Below are positions 1-10,779 of a DNA stretch of 36,451 nt, piece after piece. The notes beneath the pieces were generated by a model. It was not told where the DNA came from. It was given only the letters and a program-made list of their open reading frames with translations, and ran no database searches. Location of the stretch: positions 1-36,451 of the forward strand of contig JAUCBJ010000695.1 in assembly GCA_032718475.1 (NCBI GenBank), given 5' to 3'. Within the stretch, counting starts at the first letter, position 1; every line of letters starts with the position of its first letter. A program made the position numbers and the translations under genes. The stretch comes from Nemertoderma westbladi (taxonomy: Eukaryota; Xenacoelomorpha; Nemertodermatida; Nemertodermatidae).

Positions 1-577
1 CTTTGATTTTAAAAAATGGTACCTGACAGGACTTCCGATCATCTGATCCTAATTAAATATGCCGATAAAATAGAGTGTCGATTGGGAACATGCATGAGTC
101 TTGGGAGTACAGTACTGTACTGTAGGGCCTAACATAGGGGTAGGGCTGTAGGCTGGTAGGGGTGGTTAATAAACCTGTCAGTTTGATTTCAAATAGGCCT
201 AGGGGCTAGACCTATTTGAAAACTCTAAAATACTTCAACTTGTATAAATAAATCATAGGCCTATACTGTTTCTAGTATACTGACTGTCCATGTATCTAAG
301 TAATAGATTGTACTTTGAATGTACATACAGTACATTCAGACCAGTTGGCCTACATACGACAGTAGACTGAAAAAATCAGAATATAGTAGGGAATTTAGTT
401 TCAGAATATAACAATACAGAATATATAATAATATATACAGTAATAAATACAGAATATAATTTGGTTATCTGACGCGCCCATTTTATTTTGAATAGGCCTG
501 GTTCCGGTCCTTTTGTATTATTTGTGGTAGGCCTACTGTACCTTCTGAGTGCTTACAACATATATAATATTTTTGTT
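1..577. other. Non-coding flank, AT-rich with TAGGCCTA motifs
   Basis: No coding signal is visible here. The stretch is AT-rich and contains several GGCCTA palindromic words (near 125, 196, 257, 350, 493 and 527) and ACAGTACTGTACTGTA-like words near 110-123. An open frame runs upstream to 488 but starts at TTG; the first ATG is at 578, so I treat 1-577 as 5' flank or leader of the next gene. Confidence 0.5.
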
Positions 578-3500
578 ATGGATGATGAGGAGACTGCAGA
601 ACTCTTAGATTTTGGATTGACAACTACATGTTCAGAACACATATCACCTTCGACCTCAAAAACATCAGGTGTGACACCTAGAGTTACACGAACGGAAACA
701 GTTCATTTAAAATGCCAGGAGCATCACAGCACCGGTAAAACAAATGTGTGGGGTTTGGAAAACAGAAGCTGTAGCAATTGTATTGGTTTTCCGTCATCTA
801 TTCTTCCAAATGGTAGACTGCCTCTAAAGAAAGAGGTATTGAGTTTTATTTTCCACATTAAAAGTTTGGAACCTAAGAAACAACCTAACATTATTTCATT
901 TAACAAAGTAGCATTAGCTATAATGCTACACTGGATATACTGTAATGTGTATACATTTTCTAAGAAATGGGTTGTCAGCAAACTTATTGAGCTGTTTGAA
1001 GAACAGGCACAGATTCGAAAGTGGCCTGTCTCTAAACGTAGTCCAACATATTGGGAGAAATATCACAGTTTTAGACTTTCAATGAATGAACTTTTTGATA
1101 TCTATTGTACTGATATTTCCCGTCGTAAATCACAGGAACTAATATGGGAAGTTAAAATGACAAGTGATGATATAACATTTTACAATAATATGAAGAAGGT
1201 TCCTCAGATTGGTTATTGTGGAGAGTTTACTGATAGGAAGTGGAAGCTAATGACAGAAAGGAAACAAAAGGATAAGGAAAGACTACTTAAAGCTACTGAA
1301 GAACATTGTGCCAAAGATGTTGGAAATATACAGGAACTTGGAGTGTCTGATAATGAAATATCATCAGAATATACTACTGATGATGATGATGACTATTCTA
1401 CTGCTGATGATACTTATATGCCATCTAAGAAGAGACATAAGTTTGAATTCTTAGCAACCCAAGATGATCCCAATGATGACCTACCTATAAGGTACAGACA
1501 TATTAGGAATGGTCCAAGATCGATAAGACCAGAATATTACACTTTGATTCATCAATTGAAATCAGATTTACATATGTCACAACGACAGGCAGAAGGATCT
1601 GTGGTGGCTGTAGCTAATGAACTGTTTGGTCGGAGCCGTTTTGGTAAATGGAAGCCCCATGATACTTCAGAACCAACTGATGTAAATACATTACCTGCAG
1701 GGTCAAACTTAAGACGGACTGAGCCTTACATTGAGGCAATGGCACTTAGTGCCATAGTAGAAGAGGTCATGGATGATGCCAATGAAGGAACCATTTTATA
1801 TTCAAATGATGGGTCCAGTATTAGTGGCCTAGGAAACTTCATTGTTCAGTCCTTTACCATTAATGGTAAACTTAGAGCCTTGCCAACATTCGCTATATTT
1901 TCTGAGAAACGATCATCTTTGGTGGAAATGGAGACAATGACCCTGAGGATGCTATCAGCAGCTTGCGGATTTAGGTATTCTGAGAGGGAAATTCTACAGA
2001 AGATAAAGTTTGTTATGACTGACAGTACTTCACACAATTTGGGAGTTGTACAGAGTGTTTGTGAGAGCTATGATATAAGTGAGGATGACTACCCAAAATC
2101 ATTGGCTTGTAATATTCATCCTCTGATGATGTTTCAACGAAAAATGGTTGACATGTACCAGAAACTCCATGATGAGATTGGAAGAGAAAAAATTATGGAT
2201 TGCTTTCTAGTTGATATCGATTTGAAACATGAATCCTTCTTTGTAAAAGCTATTAAGTGTTTGTCATGTTTCATAAACAAAGACTATTCCGCGAAACCAT
2301 GGAACCGTCAAACACATTTTGATGACTTTATCCATCCAAACAAAAATGAGTCGTTATCTTGGAAAGACAGTCGATTTAATAGACTATTTGATTGCAGCTT
2401 GAGTTTACTTCATCATCTTGACGATATTAAAAACTATTTAGATAAGTATCAAAATATTATCAATGCTATTTCTATTTTAGATCGCCATTTAGTGATATGG
2501 AACTTTTGAAGCCTGTATTTGCAGCAACAGCATTGGTTGGAATACACATTACTCGCCCCTTCCAATTTCTTATTCAGGATAAAAAGACAACCTATTCTAT
2601 TCTATTGGAATCCTTTCCAACACTTTATAAGGAACTGATTTCGTTGCCCATAACTGACTTCATTCAGACTGAAGTGCAAGTATTAAAATTCGTATCTGCT
2701 GATATGTTTAGAAGTTCCCTACCCAAAGTGTGTCTTATTGATTCCCTAAACAGTTGTATTTCAGAATACCCTGGTGAAATTACGAAGCTTCTACGAAATG
2801 CCCTTCCTTCTTTAGCTCATGGTTTTGCAGTTCAGAAAGGAAGCTTGTTTGGATTTGGTCCTGAGTCTACGGTTTCAACAGATCATCTTCTTAATATTTC
2901 ACAAGTGTCTGAGCCAGAGTTAGTGTTATTAGACAAGCAACCAGTACATAACCTTGGTGAAGAAAGGAGTGTCGGATTCATTGGCTATGAGGTCAACATT
3001 TGAGGGAAAAGCAACTTAGAGGCAGCATCTCGCAAGATGATTCTCAATAAATCAAGTGACCTATTAATAAAAGAACTTCTATCCAGCTTTAGAAAGTTTG
3101 TAAAACCATCGAGGGTAATTAAAGAATATAAACTTGAATGGAATAAAAAGATGAAGGAACATCAAAAAGAAGGATATAGTTAAAAAGAAACCATAAACTT
3201 ACTTCAAGAAGCCAAGAACTATAATGATCTGGATTTCTTAAAAGCTCAAAAACTTCCTGGTCCCATAACATCAAAGGAAGAGATTGAAGAGTTGGTTAAT
3301 TCATCGTCATCCTTAGAGAGCAATGACAAAGAGGTAAACCATCATTTATATATTGAAATTCGATATGCAAGAAATACTTCGGTCTCACGAAATCCAACTG
3401 CAGCTGTATTTCGACTAAAGAGGAATGGACGAAATCTTACGACTGAAGAATATAAGCGAAACATTTTAACATATTTAAACAAGTCTAGAAGTCAAACATC

Positions 3501-3930
3501 TCTTTCAATAGCTGATCTAAATAAAGTCTTAATACAACTAGTTGGAACTGATCTGCCTTCATTGGCATCGGAAACTATTTCGGAGGAAACGTCAAAAGAC
3601 GATGATCCTGAATTCGCAGAAAACATAAAATATAATACTGGAGAGCATGTAGCAGCCTTCTGGGTAGATACTGGAAATAGAGTTCAATGGTATTTAGGAG
3701 TTGTTGAGGGAGTGTTTGAGTTATCCTTGAGTGTTTCGTACTTTGTTCGTAACGATAAAGAAGGTTTTGTTTGGCTCTTTCCCGAAGAGAAAGATACCCA
3801 TGTAACCTTAACTGAACAAATTTTACAGAGGAACATTGATGTATGTTATAGTAGTCAAGGTAGAATCAAGTGTAATGTATTGAACCAATCTGTTGTAGAT
3901 GCTTTAAATAGATTCACAAAGCAGAAATAA
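578..3930 (+). pseudogene. Decayed transposase-like gene with acidic linker, RNase-H-like core and C-terminal GEHVAAFW module
   Basis: One long reading can be followed across three frame segments. Segment one runs from ATG 578 (MDDEETAEL) to a stop at 2507-2509. A frameshift near 2480 moves the reading into a second segment ending at TGA 3001-3003. The same product appears to continue past that TGA and past TAA 3181-3183 to 3930. In order it shows a Lys-rich N-terminal half, an acidic linker (TTDDDDDYSTADDTYMPSKK, about 1375-1435), a core with YSNDGSS (about 1800) and MTDSTSHN (about 2015), then CNIHP (about 2110). The C-terminal part contains GEHVAAFWVDTG and QWYLGVVEG (about 3640-3710). The spaced Asp motifs resemble an RNase-H/DDE fold; the family is not one I can name. 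Two AATAAA signals lie at 3926 and 3953. It could be a transposon relic or a decayed host gene derived from one. No terminal repeats were found within the window. Confidence 0.6.
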
Positions 3931-4639
3931 AGTTAGAATTTGGTCATAATGTAATAAATAATTGATCTCTATTAATACCAGTGATAATTAATTTTAACAT
4001 TTTTAAAGTGATGGTTGCCTATATAAAGGCACCCCCCAACACAAAGTATCACATATCACTGGAATCAGCATTAAATTTCACACATTTATAACTTGTACCC
4101 AAGGTCAAACAAATAAATTTTGATTTTAACATCTCCCCCTAAAAATAAACACAACTTGCTAAAAATTTCCCCTATAATGTTTTTTCCTATAGAACAGGAT
4201 GAAATTTTATTTTTAATAGTAAATAAGCTGCTTTTGCGTCGATTTTCACCTGGAGAGGGAAGAATATTGATTGTGCCGCCGCCCCCCCCCCCCCTACCTG
4301 CAGTTAAGTGAAAATATTTCGGCACCATTTAATTTTATTATCACGGTCGTGCATCAAGTAGTCTGTCAAAAGATACAATTCATTATAAACATAACAAAAT
4401 TAATTATAATATTTCTAAAAATATAAGGCAGATTATCCTAAAGTTAGCTCTTTAGTCTTTAGCAATCTTATACATTGACAAGACTTATAAAACAATTGAT
4501 GTTGAATAATTATTATTAAGATTAAAATATATTATTAGGAATTCGAAGAAAGCAAATTGTATTGAGTTAGTATTGGCAAGTTAATCTCACAAACCAGTCT
4601 AGTCTAACTTTAGAGTAGCCTTGTTCGCATTCTTACAGG
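3931..4639. other. AT-rich non-coding stretch with a poly-C run
   Basis: No gene is supported. The stretch holds AATAAA at 3953, a GGCACCCCCCAAC segment near 4030 and a homopolymeric C run of about a dozen bases after GCCGCCG near 4275. Small open frames on both strands through this C run are compositional artefacts. Confidence 0.45.
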
Positions 4640-5065
4640 TTTAGGCCTATAGATTCCACCGTCTTCGTTCAAGGTTTAATACTGCTGTACTGTAATAGAC
4701 TCCGTTATCCATCTTGATCGCTTCGCTATGCACCATCTTATTACTGGGTTTAATAAACTCCATCGCCTCCCTGTCTTGCTCTGTTTTGTAGATTATTTCG
4801 CCATCGTCTGATCGCTTTGGTTGCGTGTTTAATACTGTAATAGACTCTGTCGCCATCATATCGTTCTGGATACATTGAATAGACTCCATTGTCCATCGCG
4901 ATCTTTTCATTGTTTACGTTTAATTGACTCCGTCGCCTCCTCGGATTAGGAATCCGGCCGGGTTTCGTAGATTCCGCCATCGTTCAACAGTTCAGTGTTT
5001 TTAATCAAAGCCAGAATTCCGGCACCGGTACCACGATCAAAGATTTCGGAAGTAACAGACTCCGT
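4640..5065. repeat. Degenerate tandem repeat built on TAATAGACTCCGTCGCCATC
   Basis: The word TAATAGACTCC(G/A)T(C/T)GCCATC or a clear variant recurs roughly every 45-65 bases (near 4696, 4750, 4797, 4845, 4880, 4925, 4970 and 5055). It is often preceded by GTTTAATACTGTA and followed by a (A/G)TCG(C/T)TT(C/T) stretch. The copies are too diverged to set an exact period by eye. Several small minus-strand frames cross the array because of its composition; none looks like a real protein. Confidence 0.5.
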
Positions 5066-5170
5066 CAACAACACTCGGGGTTTAAAAAATACAACTATCT
5101 GGCAACTTGTAACTCAGTAACTGGGCGATCATCTATCTGATATTTGAAAAAGACTGTCTGACAGTTGGTA

Positions 5171-5896
5171 TCAGACTATCTGATAGTTAGCGCCCCATGG
5201 GTAAATCCTTACCCCATGGGCTGTTACCTCTCTGACTGACAGCGCAACAGTATGGCGACGTATTGTAGCCTCAACTCTCTTGGCTTCTGACAATACTCTT
5301 TCTATCACATCGCAAGATCCTGTTCTTTCTATAACTCGGGAGCGTAATACCGGTTGAAGTAACCGTTCCATGAATTCATCTACTCTTTCAGATTTTTCTT
5401 GTTTTATGTTTAGAAATTCTCCGTATTTCTCAAATTGTGTTTCGTTACTCAAAAATCTGTCCATCAATTCCTCCCTTAATTTTCTGTAATTTAATTTACG
5501 CAATCTAGCTACGTGTTGATCAAACCAAAGACATGCTCTACCTTCTAGGCATGCTGGAAGAATGCGACTCCGCTTTTGTTAATTCCAGTTATTAGCATTT
5601 GCCACTCTCTCAAATTTATTCAGAAACACTTCAATGTCGCCATTATTGTCTTGACCAGTAAATATCGGGGGCCTAATAGTATTTGAGGTGGACCCTAGGT
5701 ATATATTACCCTCATATTCTAGATAATTATGTTCGTGTTCAGGTAATGGTATTCTCCAATTATCATTGCGATATGTACGATCATGATCGTTATATGACTG
5801 ATCGAAATACTGTACGCCCCCACTCGTATTAGGCCTATATGTTCTATTATTAGACCTATCCAAATACTGTACGGCACTAGTACCAGTACTAGGCAT
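5171..5896 (-). pseudogene. LTR-retrotransposon Gag capsid relic, one internal stop
   Basis: Read on the minus strand, 5896-5579 and 5578-5171 are in one frame, separated only by a TAA at 5579-5581. Before the stop is PPIFTGQDNNGDIEVFLNKF; after it come RSRILPACLEGRACLWFDQ, a KLREELMDRFLS segment and YGEFLNIKQEKSERVDEFM. This order (a FxGxxxxDIexFLxxFe start, a LPaxLxGxAxxWFd helix, an LxxxLxxRF helix, a LxxxkQxxxExVxeFmxRl helix) is the capsid fold of Ty3/gypsy-type Gag. It ends near 5171 with no nucleocapsid zinc knuckle or Pol following, so it is a fragment. The N-terminal part (5896-5750) is Tyr/Asn/Arg-rich and low in complexity. Whether it belongs to a retrotransposon or a more virus-like element cannot be judged from Gag alone. 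Confidence 0.65.
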
Positions 5897-6639
5897 ATTA
5901 TTATTTACTTTATTTGTATTTGTAATAATTTACAAAATAAATATTTGTAATTTGTAATGGTTATTTGTATCTGCTTTGCTCATAGCTTGGGTACTTACTG
6001 TATACATGGTCCTTAAGGTGAACCTGGGCATTTTTCAATAAAATCAACGAAAAGGTAGAAATTGTTGGAAATTATGATGAACTGGTCAGTCCAAAATAGC
6101 TGGCAGTATATGTGTACACAAAAACGTGCCAAGAAGAAGGTCCAAGGTTTTAGGAATTCCTGGAAATTCTGAAAAACAGCAGAAATTTCTGAAAAAAATT
6201 TAAAAAAATTAACGATTGCGAAAATAGCTAAAATTATTATTAACTGGAAAGTGGAAATGCAAGCTAGAGTAGGGCCATTATATTATATACCAAAGTAACA
6301 ACTATTTTTAGTTAAACTAAATTTAGCACAGGTAGGACGATAAACAATATAGGCTACTGAGAAAATTACAAAAGAATGAAATTATGAAAATTATTTATAA
6401 CTGGAAATTCCCACTAAGAACTATTATATACAGGTACCGCCGGGTACCAATGTAGCAATTATTGCAGATTATAATAGTAGAATCAATTTAGGCCCTATAT
6501 AGTATAGATCTATATAGAAACCAAATAAATATAATCAAATTAGGCCTATACAACAATTCAAGTTTAGACTAATTATGGTACTCTTCGAAGCAATTGCGAG
6601 CATTGATTCTGGGATTAATGTGTTTGGGGGCCTCCACAT
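5897..6639. other. AT-rich non-coding stretch
   Basis: No coding signal. There is a low-complexity TTTGTATTTGTAAT region at 5905-5970. Two loosely similar AAAATTATTTATAACTGGAAA-type words near 6228-6255 and 6380-6408 hint at an old internal duplication. GGCCTA words occur near 6490 and 6543. Confidence 0.4.
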
Positions 6640-7041
6640 AATACAGTAAAACTGTCAGGCTGTTAGCCTTATATATAAGTAACACAAGTTATACTGTAAA
6701 CCAATTGAGGGAAAGGAGCAGGTTACAGAGGCAGGCTTTTCTAACCAAAACAATAAACGGCCACTTTCTGACTTTACCACAGTACCGTTACAGTACGTGG
6801 AGGCCCTGAAACACGTTAGTCCTGCGATTCCAGATACAGAGATACAATGCAAAAATGTACTTGACAGGCTTTACATCTAATATTATCGATCTTCTGCTTA
6901 GCACACTGGGCACATCTGCCTCGCCCATCATCTAGCTGAGGCATGTGGGCATTCAGAGCATAATAAACAATTGGTAAAAGAATCTTCTTGCGGTAATTGG
7001 TGGGAGCTTCCCTAGTACGGCTGCAGAAGTTTCCAATAGAC

Positions 7042-7298
7042 TAACAAGTAATTAAACAGGACTAAGGATGATCCAACTCTATAGCAAATGGAGCAGAAAA
7101 AATGAATTCGCCACCAGCGGGCATTGAACCCGCGTCTCCCGATAAACGTTCAGGTATGCTAACCATTACACCACGGAGGCTCCTTCATCTTTCCGATTGA
7201 TTTGCTATAGGTGGTAAGCTACCTTACGGTTGCTATTGAATACAGTCCTCCTTAAGGCGTAAGGATGGATTTAATCTGTATTCTGTTTCCGTTAATCT
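7042..7298 (-). mobile_element. 257-bp tRNA-containing SINE-like retroposon with 13-bp target duplications
   Basis: The 13-mer GTTTCCAATAGAC occurs exactly at 7029-7041 and 7299-7311, bracketing 257 bp that interrupt the piggyBac frame. Joining the outer flanks leaves one copy of the 13-mer next to the expected Ser/Arg-rich and PTNYR segment. A variable-length duplication of this size is typical of LINE-mediated retroposition. The tRNA-like block sits in the middle, flanked by a partial inverted repeat (CTATAGCAAAT at about 7079-7089 against ATTTGCTATAG at about 7200-7210), rather than at one end as in a standard SINE. No poly-A tail is evident. Orientation is taken from the tRNA block. Confidence 0.65.
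7110..7180 (-). tRNA. tRNA-like cloverleaf, probably a pseudo-tRNA inside a SINE
   Basis: The 71-nt minus-strand sequence starts GCCTCCGTGG and ends GCTGGTGGC. It can form a 7-bp acceptor stem with one mismatch and one wobble, a 4-bp D stem around AATGGTTA, a 5-bp anticodon stem CCTGA/TCGGG with loop ACGTTTA, a 4-nt variable loop, and a perfect T arm GCGGG-TTCAATG-CCCGC. Internal pol III boxes are good: TGGTGTAATGG (A box) and GGTTCAATGCC (B box). Position 33 of the loop is C rather than the near-invariant U, and the site lies within a retroposon, so a functional tRNA is unlikely. A literal reading of positions 34-36 is GTT. Confidence 0.5.
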
Positions 7299-7912
7299 GT
7301 TTCCAATAGACACTGTTCGAGATTAAGTTTATAATCTAGCAGTCGGGACTTTTTACTGGTTAGTTGTTCCTGGACTCGGAAGGAATTAACAACACTGACA
7401 TCCAATAGATCAAATATTAATCGTAAATAAAACCGGAACCTGGACTTTCGATACAACTCGTAGCTGGCGTTCATCTGATCACAGAGATCTACCCCACTCA
7501 CGACTTGGTTGTAGACTTGGACTGATTTTGGACAATGTATGGACAGGACAGCTTATCAGACAGTCAGAAGTCCCATCTTGGTGCTTGGCGCCTCTTTACA
7601 ACTACAGTTTCTCTAGGGTTGATGAAATTATCCAACATATAAACAGAACGATTATCAACCCACTTGGTGGCGACGAGTGACTGAGTGATCCTGAGCAACG
7701 CCAATCAGTATCGCCTCTCTTAATTTCCTTATCATCTTTGAGCATATCAATAGGACATTGTTTGCGGTTTACTCGACAAGTACCCACTTGATTACAAGTT
7801 AATTTCAGTTAATTTTTGGACAAGATTAGGACTAGTGAATAATTTATCAGAGCCAGAGGCAATGTAATGTAATGAATACCAGTAGTATAGCCTAGGCTGC
7901 TAACCTACCTAT

Positions 7913-8160
7913 TAGGGTGTGCCGATTTTTAGTTTTTGTTGAATTTTTATTTGTCTACCATTTAAAAAGTTGGTTTTCCATCCGAAATGAACATAAAAAT
8001 TATTTTTAGTGCGAAAAAATGAAAACTGCACCATGAGCTAGAAAATTTACAATTAACCAAAAAAATACATTTAATTATTAATTATACTGTAGTTTTAATA
8101 TTTTGAATTACTGCATATTGGTATTCTCTTCTTTATTAAGGAATGGTATGGAAATTCTAA
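7913..8160 (+). repeat. Left terminal inverted repeat of the hAT element
   Basis: It aligns with the reverse complement of 10260-10507 over its whole length. The outer 170 bp match closely (for example TTGTTGAATTTTTATTTG and CCATCCGAAAT), and the inner part is looser (TACTGTAGTTTTAATA, TCTTCTTTAT). Confidence 0.75.
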
Positions 8161-8914
8161 TAAAAAACGATGTATTCGATGCCATAAAGGATAGAAGACT
8201 CATACACATAATCAATAATAAGACATTTTTGTTACAATTTGATTATTTCAATTAAAACAGAACCTAATTCATATTATTTTCAATGATATAAAATATGTTA
8301 GAAAATGGGAGGGAAATTGAAACAGTATGAATATGTGGATATTGTGGATGCTTTAGCCGAATTTTTCGACTCACAAGGAATTCAAACTGTGTTGTTGGTT
8401 AGTCAAATATGCTATTCATGAAATTAACAAAAACTTTTTTTTTTAAATAGTAAATGTTAATAAACCTAAAAATGCTATAAAAAATAGGCATATATTTATT
8501 TTGAAAAAGGCATATGCAATAATATGAAAATTAAATCTATTTAAATAAATTAATATAAGTATTACAAAATATTTCTTTATATATATCTTACTATCAAAAA
8601 TATAATATCTACAAAATCTCAGGTCTGATTGTTAAATTTTACAAATTGCTACCTTAAGAAAGTAGTGAATAATAATTGTATTAATATTTAATATTTAATT
8701 TGAAATAAATTGGAGCAAATTCGCGTTAAGGTATGTTTGTCAGACCTATATTTAAAAAATAATATTTATTAAATGTGAGGTTCCCTCCCACCTTGGAGTA
8801 GTGGTTGCATTGAATTTACATTTCTCTTGGGAGTATAGTTATAGGGGGGACCGCACTGGAAACAAGTTGTCAGACTTTGTAGTAATTCCTTGACTAATCG
8901 CCGAAAAAAACCTT

Positions 8915-9062
8915 ACCTGGGGGCAATAGTTCGAGGGGGCCATTATCGTGGGGGCAATTATCTGGGGGGCAATTCTCCTCGGGGGAAATTGTCCGAGGGC
9001 AATTGTCCAGGGGGAAATAGACCGGGGGGGGGGGGGGGGGATTGTCCAGGGGGCAATTATCC
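8915..9062 (+). repeat. G-rich array of spaced (C)AATT(G/A)TCC words
   Basis: About nine units of 13-18 bases combine a run of four to six G with a central AATT or ATTA and TCC/TCG. An example is GGGGGCAATTATC. The array is broken by a homopolymeric G run of about 14 at 9025-9040. The same word, in a C-rich version, is arrayed at 22085-22235. Open frames on both strands through it are artefacts of composition. Confidence 0.55.
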
Positions 9063-9075
9063 TGTCGGTGAAGGG

Positions 9076-9596
9076 ATAACAAAGACCCAAGACATTACTG
9101 CCCGTTCTGTACAAAACAAAGACCAAGACTTTACTGTCCGCTATGTACAAAACAAAGACTAAAGACTTTACTGCCCGTTCTGACAAAACAAAGACCCAAG
9201 ACTTTACTGCTCGTTCTGTACAAAACAAAGACCCATGACTTTACTGCCCGTTCTGTACAAAACAAAGACCAAGACTTTACTGTCCGTTATGTACAAAACA
9301 AAGACCAAAGACTTTACTGCCCGTTCTGTACAAAACAAAGACCCAAGACATTACTGCCCGTTCTGTACAACACAATGACCCAAGACTTTACTGTCCGTTC
9401 TGTACAAAACAAAGACCCAAGACTTTACTGCCCGTTCTGTACAAAACAAAGACCCAAGACTTTACTGCCCGTTCTGTACAAAACAATGCCCCGAGACTTT
9501 ACTGCTTATTCTGTACAAAACAAAGACCCAAGACTTTACTGCCCGATCTGTACAAAACAAAGACCCAAGATTTTACTGCCCGTTCTGTACAAACTA
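9076..9596 (+). repeat. 37-bp minisatellite, 14 copies
   Basis: The unit begins ACAAAACAAAGACCCAAGAC and continues TTTACTGCCCGTTCTGT. I count fourteen head-to-tail copies, most 36-37 bp, with few substitutions. Variants such as CATTACTG, TGTCCGTTATGT and the 36-bp CCAAGAC form recur in the same order in copies 1-3 and around copies 5-8, suggesting expansion by multi-unit duplication. Because 37 is not a multiple of three, the frames rotate and no protein is encoded. Confidence 0.85.
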
Positions 9597-9635
9597 TTAC
9601 TACTAGGATCGACATGCTGCATTTCGGCTGCATTA

Positions 9636-9881
9636 TTAAGAATGCTGTGCCGGCGTTTCGACAAAATTGCGCCGCCACAACTCCCTATCACCCATGAAAT
9701 TCGCTAGATCATCCGCATCTTCAAGGCCAGTGTCCTTTAAGATGCGTCTCAAGAAAGTCATAGGCTGTCCACCATGTTTATTCACTCCATGAGGCTGCCT
9801 CAGTACAAGACAATGGACTGGCTGGTCCTCACGGCGAAAGCAATGTCCTGCAAAGCGGAGGCGATTTTGTTCTAGTGTCAA
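9636..9881 (-). pseudogene. LINE ORF2 C-terminal fragment (RTE-like)
   Basis: The minus strand encodes an 81-residue frame with QNRLRFAGHCFRREDQPVH, a GGQP segment and LKDTGLEDADDLANFMGDR, then LWRR. This combination (RLRFAGHC...., Gly/Arg-Gly-Arg-Pro, DTGL....L...M.DR..WR) is the region just after reverse transcriptase in RTE/CR1-type LINEs of many invertebrates. It is only a terminal piece; no reverse transcriptase precedes it in this element. The RT relic at 23100-23510 looks to be of a similar type. Confidence 0.65.
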
Positions 9882-10259
9882 AACAAAGAGTTAAAGTTGC
9901 GTTATGTCCAAAACAGCGTTAGGTCCTAAAGAGCGTAAGGTCCCATTGCCATTTAAAGGATCAGGTTAGTAAAGGAGCAGGTTACAGAAGCGTAATGGGG
10001 GAACCAAACAAAAAACGAAAGTTAACACATGTTACAAGATTATGCAGGTTACTTACTTAGGTCTTTGTTTTGTACTCACCCAGAAGCGCCAACATTGATA
10101 TATTAATTATCAATTAATTGTTTGCGTGTTAATATACTGTAATTAGAGCATAAAATAATTTGTAAAATTTAAGCAATTTTACTAATAATTGACTTCTTTC
10201 AGTGAGTTAGTGCAGGGGTTAAATTATATTATTGAATTAAATACCAAATTGTTAACATA

Positions 10260-10507
10260 ATTTTCATCCTGTTAGAAAAGGTTTATAAAGAAGAAAACAC
10301 CTCTATGCAGTAAATGGCATTATTAAAACTACTGTAATAAATTAAATTTTTTTTGGTTAATTGTAAATTTTCGATCTCTTGGTGCAGGGGGTAATTTTCA
10401 TTTTTTCACACTAAAGATAATTTGTATGTTGATTTCGGATGGAAAGGCAACTTTTTAGTTGGTAGACAAATAAAAATTCAACAAAAACTGCAAATCGGCC
10501 CACCCTA
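10260..10507 (-). repeat. Right terminal inverted repeat of the hAT element
   Basis: Reverse complement of the left repeat at 7913-8160, ending at the 8-bp duplication CTACCTAT (10508-10515). It contains CATCCTG, TTCTTTATAAACC and TTTGTTGAATTTTTATTTG on the minus strand in the same order as the left copy. Confidence 0.75.
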
Positions 10508-10779
10508 CTACCTATGTCCTGTATGAATAGAATATCTGAACATAGGCCTATCTGCCTATATAACATTAAGTTACTAATAGTTGGGCCAAATTATTACCTA
10601 CAGCCGGCCCGGCCCTACTTAGCAGCCCTGGTTAGGCTGTTTAGCTACTAACAAGTAGCTAATTCAGTAATTGAATTCCGTCGGAATTAGGCCTGACTGC
10701 CAGACAGCTGATACAGTGACCGGTAAAGATGATTGAGAAAACGAACCACCTTAAATCCCGTATGCTAAGTGATTTTTTT

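Larger units (their letters stand above)
6817..7800 (-). pseudogene. piggyBac-type transposase relic (C-terminal half)
   Basis: Minus-strand fragments in order match the C-terminal half of piggyBac/PGBD transposases. They are GTCRVNRKQCP with KDDKEIKRGDTDWR (7787-7700), TKWVDNRSVYMLDNF (about 7675-7630, another frame), VVSGVDLCDQMNASYELYR and FRFYLRLIFDLLDVSVVNS (7510-7370), EAPTNYRKK (about 7010-6980), and a cysteine-rich tail RGRCAQCAKQK...RCKACQVHFC (about 6935-6860) ending at a TAA at 6817-6819. The GVDLxDQM segment and the C-terminal cysteine-rich domain are hallmarks of the family. At least two frameshifts, an in-frame stop near 7575 and a retroposon insertion at 7042-7298 break it. The N-terminal half is not visible; upstream sequence is interrupted by the hAT element that begins at 7913. 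Confidence 0.75.
7913..10507. mobile_element. 2.6-kb hAT-type non-autonomous element with perfect 8-bp TSD
   Basis: The ends are TAGGGTGTGCCGAT (7913) and, reverse-complemented, TAGGGTGGGCCGAT (10507). Exact 8-bp target duplications CTACCTAT lie at 7905-7912 and 10508-10515. An 8-bp duplication with YAGGG-type ends is the hAT signature. Long inverted repeats of roughly 250 bp follow at both ends. Inside there is no intact transposase; a short stretch reading KQYEYVDIVDALAEFFDSQ at about 8315-8372 may be a relic. The interior instead holds the G-rich AATT array, a 37-bp minisatellite and a LINE fragment, so the element has collected or captured other repeats. Confidence 0.8.

Noticed and set aside
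4086-4328. Gly- or Pro-rich frames on both strands over the poly-C run
   Set aside because: Homopolymer artefacts, with no motif and no start support.
7110-7180. Functional tRNA gene
   Set aside because: No U33 in the anticodon loop, imperfect acceptor stem, and location inside a retroposon; kept only as a tRNA-like sequence.
8839-9228. Minus-strand Pro/Ile-rich frames and plus-strand Gly-rich frames over the G-rich array
   Set aside because: Low-complexity translation of a simple repeat, with no domain and frames on both strands alike.
9076-9596. Possible CRISPR array (37-bp repeats)
   Set aside because: Copies are contiguous with no unique spacers and lie within a eukaryotic hAT element; this is a minisatellite.
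6700-9990. Shared word AAAGGAGCAGGTTACAGA near 6712 and 9968
   Set aside because: Similarity extends only about 50 bp with gaps; too short to call an element from two copies.
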